Shown: positions 6,826-15,177 of the stretch, piece after piece | How positions within the stretch are numbered: the first letter of the stretch is position 1 | Layout: the number at the start of each line of letters is the position of its first letter | Assembly (NCBI GenBank): GCA_021155965.1 | Contig: JAJNBJ010000008.1 | Span: 1 to 64,000 of the forward strand | DNA from: Flavipsychrobacter sp. | GTDB lineage: Bacteria; Bacteroidota; Bacteroidia; Chitinophagales; Chitinophagaceae | DNA: 64,000 nucleotides | Direction of reading: 5' to 3' | The notes under the pieces: generated by a model | Told to the model about the DNA's origin: nothing | Database searches by the model: none | The model's input: only the letters and a program-made list of their open reading frames with translations | Translations under genes and position numbers: made by a program

Positions 6826-7266
6826 TTACACAGTTGCTTCCACCTTGCTTACACTTCTATAAGGAAATGAGCTGTAAATATGCCTGCGTGCAAATCTGCC
6901 CAGCGCCGGTGCGTTCACCATTTTCACATATAGCGCTTTGGGTATGCCAAACCACTCATAGCTGGTGCCATCTACGAAGTTGATCTGCAGTGTTTCATCT
7001 TTGTATTCAAAATCTGTGATCCCTGAGGTTGTGGTAGTGGCTGTGAACGCAGCAACGGTCTTTGCCCGTGTTTCCGCAGCAATGCTCACCAGGAAATGGT
7101 ATGCCTCTATGATATGCCTGCTTTTGGCTTCTGCCAGTTCGGCATTATCCGGAAATTTATCAGGGTGCCATTCTTTCATCAGGTCACGGTAAACGGCTTT
7201 CAGCTCCTGCAATCCCACATTTTCGTTCACTCCCAGCAATTTCCTGTACCCGATGATCTTTTTCAT
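6826..7266 (-). CDS. J-domain protein with C-terminal KTSC domain
   Basis: A 146-residue cytosolic protein. Residues 5-62 form a DnaJ-type J domain with the HPDK form of the HPD motif (KEWHPDKFPDN), which would stimulate Hsp70/DnaK ATPase. A short Ala/Thr linker follows, then a KTSC-like domain (about 85-143: FVDGTSYEWFGIPKALYVKM ... SSFPYRSV), a small domain otherwise seen in lysyl-tRNA synthetase-associated and stress contexts. No Gly/Phe or zinc-finger region is present, so it is not canonical DnaJ (type III). The ATG at 7266 has no competing start. It lies downstream of the tRNA and its terminator. The substrate is unknown. Confidence 0.82.
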   Translation of the reverse strand: MKKIIGYRKLLGVNENVGLQELKAVYRDLMKEWHPDKFPDNAELAEAKSRHIIEAYHFLVSIAAETRAKTVAAFTATTTTSGITDFEYKDETLQINFVDGTSYEWFGIPKALYVKMVNAPALGRFARRHIYSSFPYRSVSKVEATV

Positions 7267-7293
7267 TTTATATGATCTGTTTATGTAACAAAA

Positions 7294-7313
7294 AAATCGC
7301 CCGGAGGCGATTT
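7294..7313 (-). terminator. Rho-independent terminator of tRNA-Arg
   Basis: A perfect 8-bp stem AAATCGCC / GGCGATTT with a 4-nt loop. On the minus strand it is followed by a run of T. It lies 9 bp beyond the tRNA 3' end. Confidence 0.8.
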
Positions 7314-7322
7314 AAACCTTAG

Positions 7323-7394
7323 TAGTCGCGACAGGAATCGAACCTGTATCAAAAGTTTAGGAAACTTCTATTCTATCCATTGAACTACGCAACC
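7323..7394 (-). tRNA. tRNA-Arg (anticodon CCU)
   Basis: The minus strand folds into a full cloverleaf. The acceptor stem is GGTTGCG / CGCGACT, the anticodon stem GAAGT / ACTTT, the 7-nt loop TTCCTAA gives anticodon CCT, and the T-arm carries GGTTCGATTCC. The discriminator base is A, and the 3' CCA is not encoded. It reads AGG codons. Confidence 0.93.
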
Positions 7395-7464
7395 AGTTCT
7401 TTAAAAAGAGGAGCAAAAGTAAGGCATTTTTCACATTCAATCACATTCTTCACATTCTATCACA

Positions 7465-8064
7465 TTAAGATGCTTTCCTCCACCGCAGCGTCTCCATCAT
7501 ATGCATCACATCCCGCTCCAGGAAATCGTAGGCCGGCTGCAGCGAATCTGCATTGGGGGTAACATCAAAATAAAGCGCCCCGCGTATAAAGTGTTTTACA
7601 GAATCGGTAGCTGTGAACTGGTATTTCGATGCTGCATCGCCGCCCAACTTATAGGTCACTACATATACGTTTTGCCCATTATCAAAAAACATATTATCAA
7701 TATACTGCGCTTTATCGTGGTGGAAAAAGGAAAGGTCGTATGCCCTTTTTACCAGGTAGCTTAGCGGCTGATTTGCATTAATTTCTTTATATGTGAAGTT
7801 GATGATACCACCCAGGCTGGGGAAATTGATGTTTATCCAGTACGGGTTATCTGCCTTTTCCTCAAAAAAAGATGAGTCGGGTGTTATTTCTGCATAAACA
7901 GGATATTCAAATGTATACGGATAACCTTCTTTATCAAAAAGCCGGTAAGCATGTTTTTCGGGGGTATCTATCTTAAAGTAGCCCGGTGGCTTAGGCGGAT
8001 ATACCGTTGGTTTGCACGAAACCGCGAAAACGATCAATACCAGTGAGATAGCTATCCTGTACAT
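7465..8064 (-). CDS. gldD: Gliding motility lipoprotein GldD
   Basis: GldD is a cell-envelope lipoprotein needed for gliding and for a functional type IX secretion system in Flavobacterium. The ATG at 8064 is preferred to the upstream TTG because it starts the signal peptide (MYRIAISLVLIVFAVSC) with a lipobox ending in VSC. The mature part has the family hallmark PKPPGYFKIDTPEKHAYRLF followed by PYTFEYPVYAEI, and a C-terminal region ending in MMETLRWR. About 199 residues is normal for the family. gldB and gldC are not adjacent. It shares a strand with, but is probably transcribed separately from, the downstream tRNA. Confidence 0.93.
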   Translation of the reverse strand: MYRIAISLVLIVFAVSCKPTVYPPKPPGYFKIDTPEKHAYRLFDKEGYPYTFEYPVYAEITPDSSFFEEKADNPYWININFPSLGGIINFTYKEINANQPLSYLVKRAYDLSFFHHDKAQYIDNMFFDNGQNVYVVTYKLGGDAASKYQFTATDSVKHFIRGALYFDVTPNADSLQPAYDFLERDVMHMMETLRWRKAS

Positions 8065-8159
8065 CGGCCCCAAAGATAAGATGATTTACCAACCGCCGGA
8101 ACTGCCTTCGGCTAATCGCCAAAATAGACTAAATTCGCAGCCACAAAACAGAATTTTTT

Positions 8160-8477
8160 ATGGCAGACCAACCAATAACTCCCGAACAGCAACTGAATAT
8201 TGAATTGACAGAAGAAATGGCCGATGGCGAATATGCTAACCTAGCTATAATCACCCACTCTTTTGCAGAATTTGTAGTAGATTTTATAAATGTGATGCCC
8301 AATGTGCCCAAGGCTAAGGTGAAATCGCGCATAGTAATGACCCCACAGCATGCCAAAAGGCTTATGAAAGCGCTGATAGACAATGTGAAACGCTTTGAAG
8401 CACAATATGGCAATATAAAAGACCAGGAACAGCAAACAATGCCGTTCAATTTTGGCGCACCAACCGCACAAGCATAA
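8160..8477 (+). CDS. DUF3467 family protein
   Basis: A 105-residue cytosolic protein of the DUF3467 family, common in Bacteroidota and of unknown function. The family pattern is visible: an acidic N-terminus, then YANLAIITHSFAEFVVDFIN, then AKVKSRIVMTPQHAKRLMKAL and a C-terminal helix (NVKRFEAQYG). It lies 8 bp upstream of guaA on the same strand and is very likely co-transcribed with it. The ATG at 8160 follows an AT-rich stretch with TAAATTCG, a weak -7 match. No catalytic residues can be named. Confidence 0.85.
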   Translation: MADQPITPEQQLNIELTEEMADGEYANLAIITHSFAEFVVDFINVMPNVPKAKVKSRIVMTPQHAKRLMKALIDNVKRFEAQYGNIKDQEQQTMPFNFGAPTAQA

Positions 8478-8485
8478 ATTTTTGA

Positions 8486-10024
8486 ATGAATAATAAAATA
8501 CTCATACTCGATTTCGGCTCACAGTACACCCAGCTCATTGCGCGTAGCATACGCGAGCTTAATGTGTATTGCGAGATACAGCCATGTACCAAACTGGTAA
8601 CTTACGACAGCACGCTGAAAGGTGTTATCCTCTCGGGCAGCCCGTTCTCTGTGAACGATCCCCAGGCGCCACAGCCCGATATTAAGGCTATAGCTGATAA
8701 ACTACCGGTATTGGCAGTGTGCTACGGCGCCCAATTGCTGGCAAAGCAGGCAGGGGGTGAGGTAGGCAAATCGACCCACCGCGAGTATGGCAGGGCACAC
8801 CTGCAGGACGTAGTGCATGACCCATTCTTTGCTACAGTTACCAATGGCTCCCAGGTGTGGATGAGCCATAGCGATACCATTAAAAAACTGCCTAACGACT
8901 GTACACTGCTTGCGCGCACAGAGGCTATTCCTGTAGCGGCGTTCAAGACAGGAAGCAGTTTTGCAAAAAATACGGTGTATGCTATCCAGTTCCATCCGGA
9001 GGTTACGCACAGCACAGACGGCAGGCAGTTGCTTAAGAATTTCATAGTAGATATCTGCCAATGCGAGCAGGACTGGACACCGGCAGCGTTCATACACGAA
9101 ACGGTGGAGCGTATCAAAGAACAGGCCGGCAACAGCAAAGTGGTAATGGCACTGAGCGGTGGCGTTGATTCTACAGTTGCTGCAACCCTTATACACAAAG
9201 CCATTGGCGAGAACCTCTATTGCATATTTGTTGACAACGGCCTGTTGCGCAAGAACGAATTTGAGCAGGTGCTGGATGGCTACAAACACCTGGGTTTAAA
9301 TACCAAGGGGATAGATGCCCGCAACCGCTTCTACAGCGAGCTGGCGGGGGTATCAGATCCCGAGACGAAAAGAAAGATAATAGGCAAGCTGTTCATAGAT
9401 GTTTTCCATGATGAGGCGGTGAAGCTGAAAGACGTCAGCTTCCTTGGCCAGGGCACTATTTATCCCGATGTTATTGAATCTATGTCGGTGCATGGGCCTT
9501 CACAAACCATCAAATCGCACCACAACGTTGGCGGACTGCCGGAGATAATGCACCTCTCACTCATAGAGCCACTACGTTCTTTGTTCAAAGACGAGGTACG
9601 CAGGGTTGGCCGTGAACTGGGCATTGACGAGATATTCATAGGCCGTCATCCCTTCCCCGGTCCGGGATTGGGAATACGTATCCTTGGCCCGGTATCAGAA
9701 GAAAAAGCAATATTGCTGCAGGAAGCTGATGCCATATACATCCAGCATCTGCGCGACAGCGGCTGGTACCACAAAGTCTGGCAGGCAGGCGCTATACTGC
9801 TGCCTGTGCAAAGCGTTGGTGTAATGGGCGATGAACGTACCTACGAATATACCTGCGCCCTCCGCGCGGTAACATCGGTAGACGGTATGACCGCCGACTG
9901 GGCACATCTGCCCTACGATCTGCTGGCACGTATATCCAACGATATTATTAACCGCGTTAGGGGTATCAACCGCGTAGTGTACGATATCAGCTCCAAGCCA
10001 CCGGCTACTATTGAGTGGGAATAG
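8486..10024 (+). CDS. guaA: GMP synthase (glutamine-hydrolysing)
   Basis: Converts XMP to GMP using ATP and glutamine, the last step of guanine nucleotide synthesis. The N-terminal class I glutamine amidotransferase domain (residues 1-190) has the nucleophile in AVCYGAQLL and the His-Glu pair in FHPEVTHS. The ATP-pyrophosphatase domain carries the P-loop [11 protein letters not shown] (about residue 225). The C-terminal dimerisation domain ends in the conserved [13 protein letters not shown]. The length of 512 is typical. The gene follows DUF3467 in a likely two-gene operon. All key residues are present. Confidence 0.98.
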   Translation: MNNKILILDFGSQYTQLIARSIRELNVYCEIQPCTKLVTYDSTLKGVILSGSPFSVNDPQAPQPDIKAIADKLPVLAVCYGAQLLAKQAGGEVGKSTHREYGRAHLQDVVHDPFFATVTNGSQVWMSHSDTIKKLPNDCTLLARTEAIPVAAFKTGSSFAKNTVYAIQFHPEVTHSTDGRQLLKNFIVDICQCEQDWTPAAFIHETVERIKEQAGNSKVVMALSGGVDSTVAATLIHKAIGENLYCIFVDNGLLRKNEFEQVLDGYKHLGLNTKGIDARNRFYSELAGVSDPETKRKIIGKLFIDVFHDEAVKLKDVSFLGQGTIYPDVIESMSVHGPSQTIKSHHNVGGLPEIMHLSLIEPLRSLFKDEVRRVGRELGIDEIFIGRHPFPGPGLGIRILGPVSEEKAILLQEADAIYIQHLRDSGWYHKVWQAGAILLPVQSVGVMGDERTYEYTCALRAVTSVDGMTADWAHLPYDLLARISNDIINRVRGINRVVYDISSKPPATIEWE

Positions 10025-10065
10025 TACTATATAAGGATAAATGTATTATCTTTTGCCCCTGAATT

Positions 10066-11433
10066 ATGGTAAAACATAAAGTCATCATAGCCTTATTGTT
10101 TACTTTCCTGGCAAGCCCTGTATATACCTTTGCCCAGCAGAAGAAGGATAAGCATGTTCCTGAGCAGGAGCAAAGCGCCCCACCGGAAGAGGAACCTGTT
10201 CCCAGCAGGCGCGAGGAAAAAAGAAAATTAAAAGAAGAACGCCGCAGGCAAAAGGAAGAAGAACGCCGAAAAGAGGAAGAGGTACGTGAAAGGTACCGCA
10301 CACGTGCACGGCCTGCACCAGCTACCAATACAGGATTTAAATACCCGCCAACAGAAATTAAATCCCGCTACCGGATTCATGTGCTGGCTTCGCTTTACCT
10401 GGATGAACTGGTACAGAAAAGATCAGCCGCTAAGATAATTCCTGAAAAGGCGCTGGCTGGAGTATCGGTTTACGAAGGGGTGAGCATTGCTGCAGACAGC
10501 CTTAAGCGTGCCGGGTATAACATAGATATCTATGTGCATGACATTACCACCGACGGCGAATCAATAGATTCACTTATCGCCAAGCGTACAATAGATTCTG
10601 CCGACCTTATCATCGGTGCTGTAAAGTCTGATGATATTCTCCGAGTTGCCGATTATGCCAAAAAGAAAAGAATAAATTTTGTGTCCACGCTTGCTGATAA
10701 TGATGGTGGCGTACGAAACAACAAATACTTCACCTCACTGCAGCCCTCCCTAAAAAGCCAGTGCCGCCGCATAATGAACGAGGTGACCAATAAATTCCCC
10801 GGCACTAATGTTTCACTGCTCTATCGCACAACATCTGCAGCCAACGAGAATGCTTATAAATACATTATTGCCAATGATGAAATAGTCTTCAAGCAGCGCC
10901 AGTGTAATACCCTTCCGGATAAGCAGGAACTGGCTGCCATATTCGACCTCACCAAACCAAACATAGTTATTATACCTATTATGGAGGCCGGTTTTGCAGA
11001 TACGCTGCTCCGCAAACTGTCGAAAGATTTTCCCACAACTCACTTCGAGATATACGGCATGCCCACCTGGACAACTATAAAAGGCCTCCGCAAAGAGAAT
11101 ATGTTCCAGAACCTTGGTGTGAACATTCCCACATCATGCACTATTGATCTCACTTCACCGGCAGCAAAATATGTAACCCGCCAGTACAAAGAGTTCTTCG
11201 GCGGCAAAGCAACAGAGCCTGTTTATTGCGCCTATGAAACTATGATGTGGTACGCTGCCCTGCTGAAACAATACGGCACCATGTTCAACACCGGCTACAG
11301 CGATAATACTGCTGCCCCCTTCACCAAGTTCACCATCCGCCAGATCCGCGATGCAGATGGCCACATGCTCTACAACGAGAACCGCAATATCATGATGACC
11401 AGGTTTGAAGGTGGTGTATCGCGTACGCAGTAA
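10066..11433 (+). CDS. Secreted periplasmic-binding-fold protein with charged coiled coil
   Basis: A 455-residue protein with a signal peptide (MVKHKVIIALLFTFLASPVYTFAQ). Residues 25-90 are a very charged Glu/Lys/Arg-rich segment (REEKRKLKEERRRQKEEERR), predicted to be a helix or coiled coil. Residues from about 105 on resemble the type 1 periplasmic-binding fold of branched-chain amino-acid receptors (VSVYEGVSIAADSLKRAGYN ... DLIIGAVKSDDI ... YFTSLQPS). In Bacteroidota, proteins of this kind often follow guaA and usually carry LysM domains for peptidoglycan binding. Here the charged helix takes that place. No transporter genes are adjacent, so an amino-acid transport role is doubtful. Confidence 0.72.
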   Translation: MVKHKVIIALLFTFLASPVYTFAQQKKDKHVPEQEQSAPPEEEPVPSRREEKRKLKEERRRQKEEERRKEEEVRERYRTRARPAPATNTGFKYPPTEIKSRYRIHVLASLYLDELVQKRSAAKIIPEKALAGVSVYEGVSIAADSLKRAGYNIDIYVHDITTDGESIDSLIAKRTIDSADLIIGAVKSDDILRVADYAKKKRINFVSTLADNDGGVRNNKYFTSLQPSLKSQCRRIMNEVTNKFPGTNVSLLYRTTSAANENAYKYIIANDEIVFKQRQCNTLPDKQELAAIFDLTKPNIVIIPIMEAGFADTLLRKLSKDFPTTHFEIYGMPTWTTIKGLRKENMFQNLGVNIPTSCTIDLTSPAAKYVTRQYKEFFGGKATEPVYCAYETMMWYAALLKQYGTMFNTGYSDNTAAPFTKFTIRQIRDADGHMLYNENRNIMMTRFEGGVSRTQ

Positions 11434-11441
11434 AAGTTATT

Positions 11442-12527
11442 TTACCGCATTTTCCGCGCCCTCATCCTATACACCACCATCACCACACCCGATACCAGCA
11501 CAATACACCCTAAAATGGCAATGTAAATATGTACATCCTGCAACAACCACGCCAGCAATATCAGCACAACGTTCATCAACACAATAACACCCACGGCCTG
11601 TGTATGCGTGCAACCAGCATCCAGCAGGTAATAGTGCAAATGCCGCCTGTCTGCCTTTAGCGGAGAAATGCCCTTCATGCCCCGCAGTACAAACACCCGT
11701 ATACCATCATAAATAGGCAGGATTAACAACGCAATGAAGAATATAGTGACTTGTTGCATCGTCATTAGATCAGATTGTCCCTTATATACCGTTGGGTCAA
11801 AATAGTACTCCAGGAACAACAACGAAAAGCAAAAGGCGTTAAATCCAAGAAACATTGAGCCTGTATCTCCCATGTATATTTTAGCAGGAGAGACATTGTA
11901 ATATAAAAGTCCGGAGGTAGCTCCCATCAACGTAAAGCAGATAGCAGCCGCTCCCATATTTCCTATATAGGCAAACAGTCCACCAAACACCCCCATATAC
12001 AGTATACCTAATGCACATGCCAGCCCGTCTATACCATCAATAAAGTTGAACACATTAACGAAAAAAGTACAGCTAAGGGTGGTAAGTATAACATCCAGCC
12101 AATCGTAAGCAAATAAGACATCATAATCAAAAGCAAGAAAGAAAAAACGCATCCTCAAATTCGCGAAATAAACCAGCATAAAGGACGCGATGAGCTGCGC
12201 CAGCAATTTCTTCGCAGGGCGCATATTCGTCAAGTCATCATAAAAACCGGTGAAGAAAAGCAGTGCCGATGATGATAGCAGCGCAGGCAAATAATCCTGC
12301 CCCTTTGGCCACGATAAAAGCGCTACAATAATAAAACCCGTAAAAATGCCTATACCGCCCATGCTGGGTATGCCTGCGCCATGTATCTTCCTTATCCTGT
12401 CCGGCACATCATATATCTTCATGCGCCCGGTAATGAAGATGGTCTTCTTCACCGCATACATACTGATGACAGCAGATAAAATGGCTGTGAGCAGGTAAAG
12501 TAAGTATGGGGGTAATGATGATAGCAT
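11442..12527 (-). CDS. Undecaprenyl-phosphate sugar-1-phosphate transferase (WecA/TagO/MraY family)
   Basis: A polytopic inner-membrane enzyme (about 10-11 helices, 361 residues) that moves a sugar-1-phosphate from a UDP-sugar onto undecaprenyl phosphate to start envelope glycan synthesis. Family motifs are present: HGAGIPSMGGIGIF near the N-terminus, the Mg-binding GFYDDLTN, FNFIDGIDGLACALG, and IYMGDTGSMFLG. The late cytoplasmic motif DRRHLHYYLL is the histidine-rich loop typical of WecA/TagO, not of MraY. It is 8 bp downstream of meaB on the same strand. The O-antigen ligase-like gene at 13509 may act on its product. The exact sugar is unknown. Confidence 0.88.
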   Translation of the reverse strand: MLSSLPPYLLYLLTAILSAVISMYAVKKTIFITGRMKIYDVPDRIRKIHGAGIPSMGGIGIFTGFIIVALLSWPKGQDYLPALLSSSALLFFTGFYDDLTNMRPAKKLLAQLIASFMLVYFANLRMRFFFLAFDYDVLFAYDWLDVILTTLSCTFFVNVFNFIDGIDGLACALGILYMGVFGGLFAYIGNMGAAAICFTLMGATSGLLYYNVSPAKIYMGDTGSMFLGFNAFCFSLLFLEYYFDPTVYKGQSDLMTMQQVTIFFIALLILPIYDGIRVFVLRGMKGISPLKADRRHLHYYLLDAGCTHTQAVGVIVLMNVVLILLAWLLQDVHIYIAILGCIVLVSGVVMVVYRMRARKMR

Positions 12528-12535
12528 GCAGTGTA

Positions 12536-13468
12536 TTATCCTATCCTAACGTTTTGATCCAGAAATTGTTTTGTAAAGGCATACAAATTAAAATCCTCAT
12601 TCTTAAGAGCTGCGGCCAGTTGCTCCTTTATACGGTTCCTGTTTATGCCTTTCATCCTTTGCGCCTGTATCAGCTGCCAGCTTTTTTCGGTTAGCAGTTG
12701 CAGGCGTTTTTCAGGCATAGCTTTCTGTCCATCGAAGAATTTGGTTATTTCCGCTGCCAGTTGTGCTACACCATTGTGCTCTGTAGCCACTGTTTTCACC
12801 ACGGGTATTTCGTTGTCGCCATCCGCTTTTTCATGTGCCAGTATGCGCAGGTTGTGGTACAACCCCTCGGCATCTGCATGGTCGGCCTTGTTCACCACAA
12901 AGATGTTGGCTATCTCCATAATGCCCGCCTTCATGGCCTGTACCTCGTCGCCTGCCTCGGGTACCAGTGTCACTACAGTGCAGTCTGCCAGCCCGGCTAT
13001 TTCCACCTCGCTTTGACCCACACCCACGGTCTCCACCAGCACCAGGTCAAATGGGGCTTCCTTCACCAGGTCGGTCACCTCTATTATTTTGGCGCTCAGC
13101 CCGCCCAGTGCCCCGCGTGTTGCCAGCGAACGTATGAAAATATTCGGGTTAGTATAAAACTCGCTCATCCTTATCCTATCCCCCAGCAGTGCGCCGTAAT
13201 TAAAAGGCGAGGACGGGTCTACTGCAATAACTGCGATTTTTTTATTTTCTTTGAGCCAGTGGTGCAGCAGTGCGTTTACCAGCGTACTTTTGCCCGCCCC
13301 CGGCGGCCCTGTGATACCTATAACCCGTGCATGGCGGCTCTCATGAAGGCCCAGCAACAGGGATTCGTAACCATTGAGCTCATTTTCCACAACGGTTATC
13401 CCCCTTGCCAGCGAGAGGAAATTCCCCTCCCGTATCTCTTTATGAAGCAGTTGTATATCGCCTAGCAC
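12536..13468 (-). CDS. meaB: Methylmalonyl-CoA mutase-associated GTPase MeaB/ArgK
   Basis: A G3E-family P-loop GTPase that guards methylmalonyl-CoA mutase and its adenosylcobalamin cofactor. The Walker A motif GITGPPGAGKSTLVNAL starts near residue 50. The Mg-binding stretch follows at AVDPSSPF, the switch region at VETVGVGQSEVEI, and the base-recognition NKAD motif is at VNKADHADA. The start at 13468 is a GTG. No ATG lies nearby upstream in frame. Methylmalonyl-CoA mutase subunits are not in this window. It shares a 40-bp divergent intergenic region with the gene at 13509. Confidence 0.93.
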   Translation of the reverse strand: MLGDIQLLHKEIREGNFLSLARGITVVENELNGYESLLLGLHESRHARVIGITGPPGAGKSTLVNALLHHWLKENKKIAVIAVDPSSPFNYGALLGDRIRMSEFYTNPNIFIRSLATRGALGGLSAKIIEVTDLVKEAPFDLVLVETVGVGQSEVEIAGLADCTVVTLVPEAGDEVQAMKAGIMEIANIFVVNKADHADAEGLYHNLRILAHEKADGDNEIPVVKTVATEHNGVAQLAAEITKFFDGQKAMPEKRLQLLTEKSWQLIQAQRMKGINRNRIKEQLAAALKNEDFNLYAFTKQFLDQNVRIG

Positions 13469-13508
13469 TAAAATTTAAATTTAACCGTTCTTAGAGTAAC
13501 AGCATATA

Positions 13509-14759
13509 GTGGACAAAAGTACTTTTCTAAACAATAAGTTTTTAAACAAATCCAATATTGCATTATTCTGCATATTGGCAATGGCAGTTGGTTTCCTTTG
13601 CGCCCCCGCATTATTGTCAATAGCTATGATGCTTTATGGCGTTAACGGACTGTGGGGCACACATCCTAAAAAATGGTTGCGCGATAGATGGTGGCTGCTG
13701 GGCATCGGCTGGATTGCCTGTTACGCTATCAGCTATTTCTGGAGCGCGAATAAGGAAATGTGGAATATTGGCCTGCAGGTAAAACTGCCCTTCCTGCTGC
13801 TGCCACTGGCATTTGCATATACACCCCGTTTTACTGCAGCACAAATGCGCATACTCACTTTAGGGATGGGTATCATATTACTCGCAGGCGTAGAGTATAG
13901 CCTCTCATTCCTCATCACCGACCGGGAAACCTATTTGCATGGCTACAAGGTCTCACACATTCTGCCTACACCCTCCCGTAACGACCATGTCAGTTTCAGC
14001 CTCGGCCTGGTCATGTATATCATCTGGGCCATCTATAGCTGGAAATTCCTGGAGACCCGCCTTATGAAGGGGTTCATGCTGGCAATTGTTGTCATTATAG
14101 CATTATACCTGCATGTGCTGGCTGCAAAGAGCGGGCTGGTGGCACTATATATTTTCTTATTTGCCTGGAGCATATACCTGGCATTTGGCAGGAAAAAGCT
14201 TTTGGGTATTGCTATTATTGTAGCCATCCCGCTCTTTTTGTTCTTTTCCGTTAAATACATTCCAACCTTCAGGGAACGCAAAGAGTATATAGTGTATACT
14301 TACTACATGCTCATGGCAGGCGACAAGTCGGGTAACTACGGCGATATTGGCAGACTATGGTCCTACAGGCTGGCGGGGGAGATACTGAAAGAACACCCCC
14401 TCACCGGCGCCGGCTCGGGCGATATACTTGATGCCATGAAACAGGGCTATGATAAATTCTATCCCCAGGTAGCCGACCGCGACCGCCTCGTGCCGCACAA
14501 CCAGTTCCTGATAGTGGGTGTGGCTGCCGGCATTCCGGCAATTATCCTGTTCACCCTATGGGTATTTACCCCCCTAACCTGGCTGCGGCGTAACAGGCAA
14601 AGCTTCTTCTTCTTTGCAGCCTGGCTGGTGTTTATGGTACACCTCTTAATAGATACTGCCCTCGAGGTGCAGATGGGTGTTTACGTTAATTGCTTCTTCC
14701 TGCTGCTGATGCGGAAGGAGTTGCAGCAGGTAGGAGAGAAGACAGAATTGGCCACTTAA
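13509..14759 (+). CDS. O-antigen ligase / Wzy-like polymerase family membrane protein
   Basis: A 416-residue polytopic inner-membrane protein (about 10-12 helices) of the Wzy/WaaL superfamily, which ligates or polymerises undecaprenyl-linked glycans at the periplasmic face. The family's large periplasmic loop is visible in the C-terminal third, with the conserved pattern LTGAGSGDILDAM ... VPHNQFLIVGVAAGIP. The gene starts with GTG at 13509, and an internal ATG at residue 21 is an alternative. It is divergent from meaB and near a WecA/TagO-type transferase, which fits an envelope glycan role. Whether it is ligase or polymerase cannot be decided from the sequence. Confidence 0.82.
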   Translation: MDKSTFLNNKFLNKSNIALFCILAMAVGFLCAPALLSIAMMLYGVNGLWGTHPKKWLRDRWWLLGIGWIACYAISYFWSANKEMWNIGLQVKLPFLLLPLAFAYTPRFTAAQMRILTLGMGIILLAGVEYSLSFLITDRETYLHGYKVSHILPTPSRNDHVSFSLGLVMYIIWAIYSWKFLETRLMKGFMLAIVVIIALYLHVLAAKSGLVALYIFLFAWSIYLAFGRKKLLGIAIIVAIPLFLFFSVKYIPTFRERKEYIVYTYYMLMAGDKSGNYGDIGRLWSYRLAGEILKEHPLTGAGSGDILDAMKQGYDKFYPQVADRDRLVPHNQFLIVGVAAGIPAIILFTLWVFTPLTWLRRNRQSFFFFAAWLVFMVHLLIDTALEVQMGVYVNCFFLLLMRKELQQVGEKTELAT

Positions 14760-14777
14760 TAGCAATAGGAACGTATA

Positions 14778-14993
14778 ATGCCGAAGAAAGAGAGAATTAT
14801 ACTGCTTATTTCACTGCTTATCGCATTGATAGTAGTCAGTTTAGGCATTTATTTTGATGGAGATCCGCCTGTCGATTCACTTATCGTTAAAGTCGTTGAA
14901 TTTTTATTTCTTGTCTTAGCTGTTACAGCGCTTTTATTCGGGTTAATGTATTTTTTTGTTTATTGTTTTGATCGCCTTAATCGAAGTAAATAG
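14778..14993 (+). CDS. Small two-helix membrane protein
   Basis: A 71-residue protein with two hydrophobic helices (about residues 7-26 and 38-62) separated by the acidic loop FDGDPPVDS, ending in basic residues (RLNRSK). It starts 18 bp after the O-antigen ligase-like gene and has an AGGA just upstream (14767-14770), so it is probably co-transcribed. Function unknown. Confidence 0.6.
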   Translation: MPKKERIILLISLLIALIVVSLGIYFDGDPPVDSLIVKVVEFLFLVLAVTALLFGLMYFFVYCFDRLNRSK

Positions 14994-15044
14994 CGAGTGA
15001 TACTGAAAATACTATTCTATTCGACGGTGAAGTTTCAACAGAAC

Positions 15045-15108
15045 TTATTCCCCCTTTAGCGTAGGCTTGTGTGCAGACCGAAGAGAGGCAGGGGATGTCC
15101 CACTCGCG
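15045..15108 (-). repeat. Diverged inverted copy of the 60.5-kb repeat
   Basis: On the minus strand, CGCGAGTGGGACATCCCC (15108-15091) and CGGTCTGC (15080-15073) match 60563-60588 exactly, apart from a 10-bp insertion between them. Further similarity (ACACAAG ... GGGGGAATA) continues to about 15045. Confidence 0.6.
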
Positions 15109-15127
15109 CAGGATATTTCTAAAAACA

Positions 15128-15157
15128 AAAATGCCCCCGATGCACCGGGGGCATTTT
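15128..15157. terminator. Bidirectional terminator downstream of pckA
   Basis: An inverted repeat AAAATGCCCCCG / CCGGGGGCATTTT-like with a 6-nt loop, lying 20 bp after the pckA stop on the minus strand. The A/T flanks allow termination in both directions. Confidence 0.8.
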
Positions 15158-15177
15158 CTATAACTTTTTTTTGATAA

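Noticed and set aside
6562-6870. A 102-residue plus-strand frame over the TATACC cluster
   Set aside because: It is built mainly of Tyr/Thr/Phe runs from the repeat and runs into the J-domain gene on the other strand.
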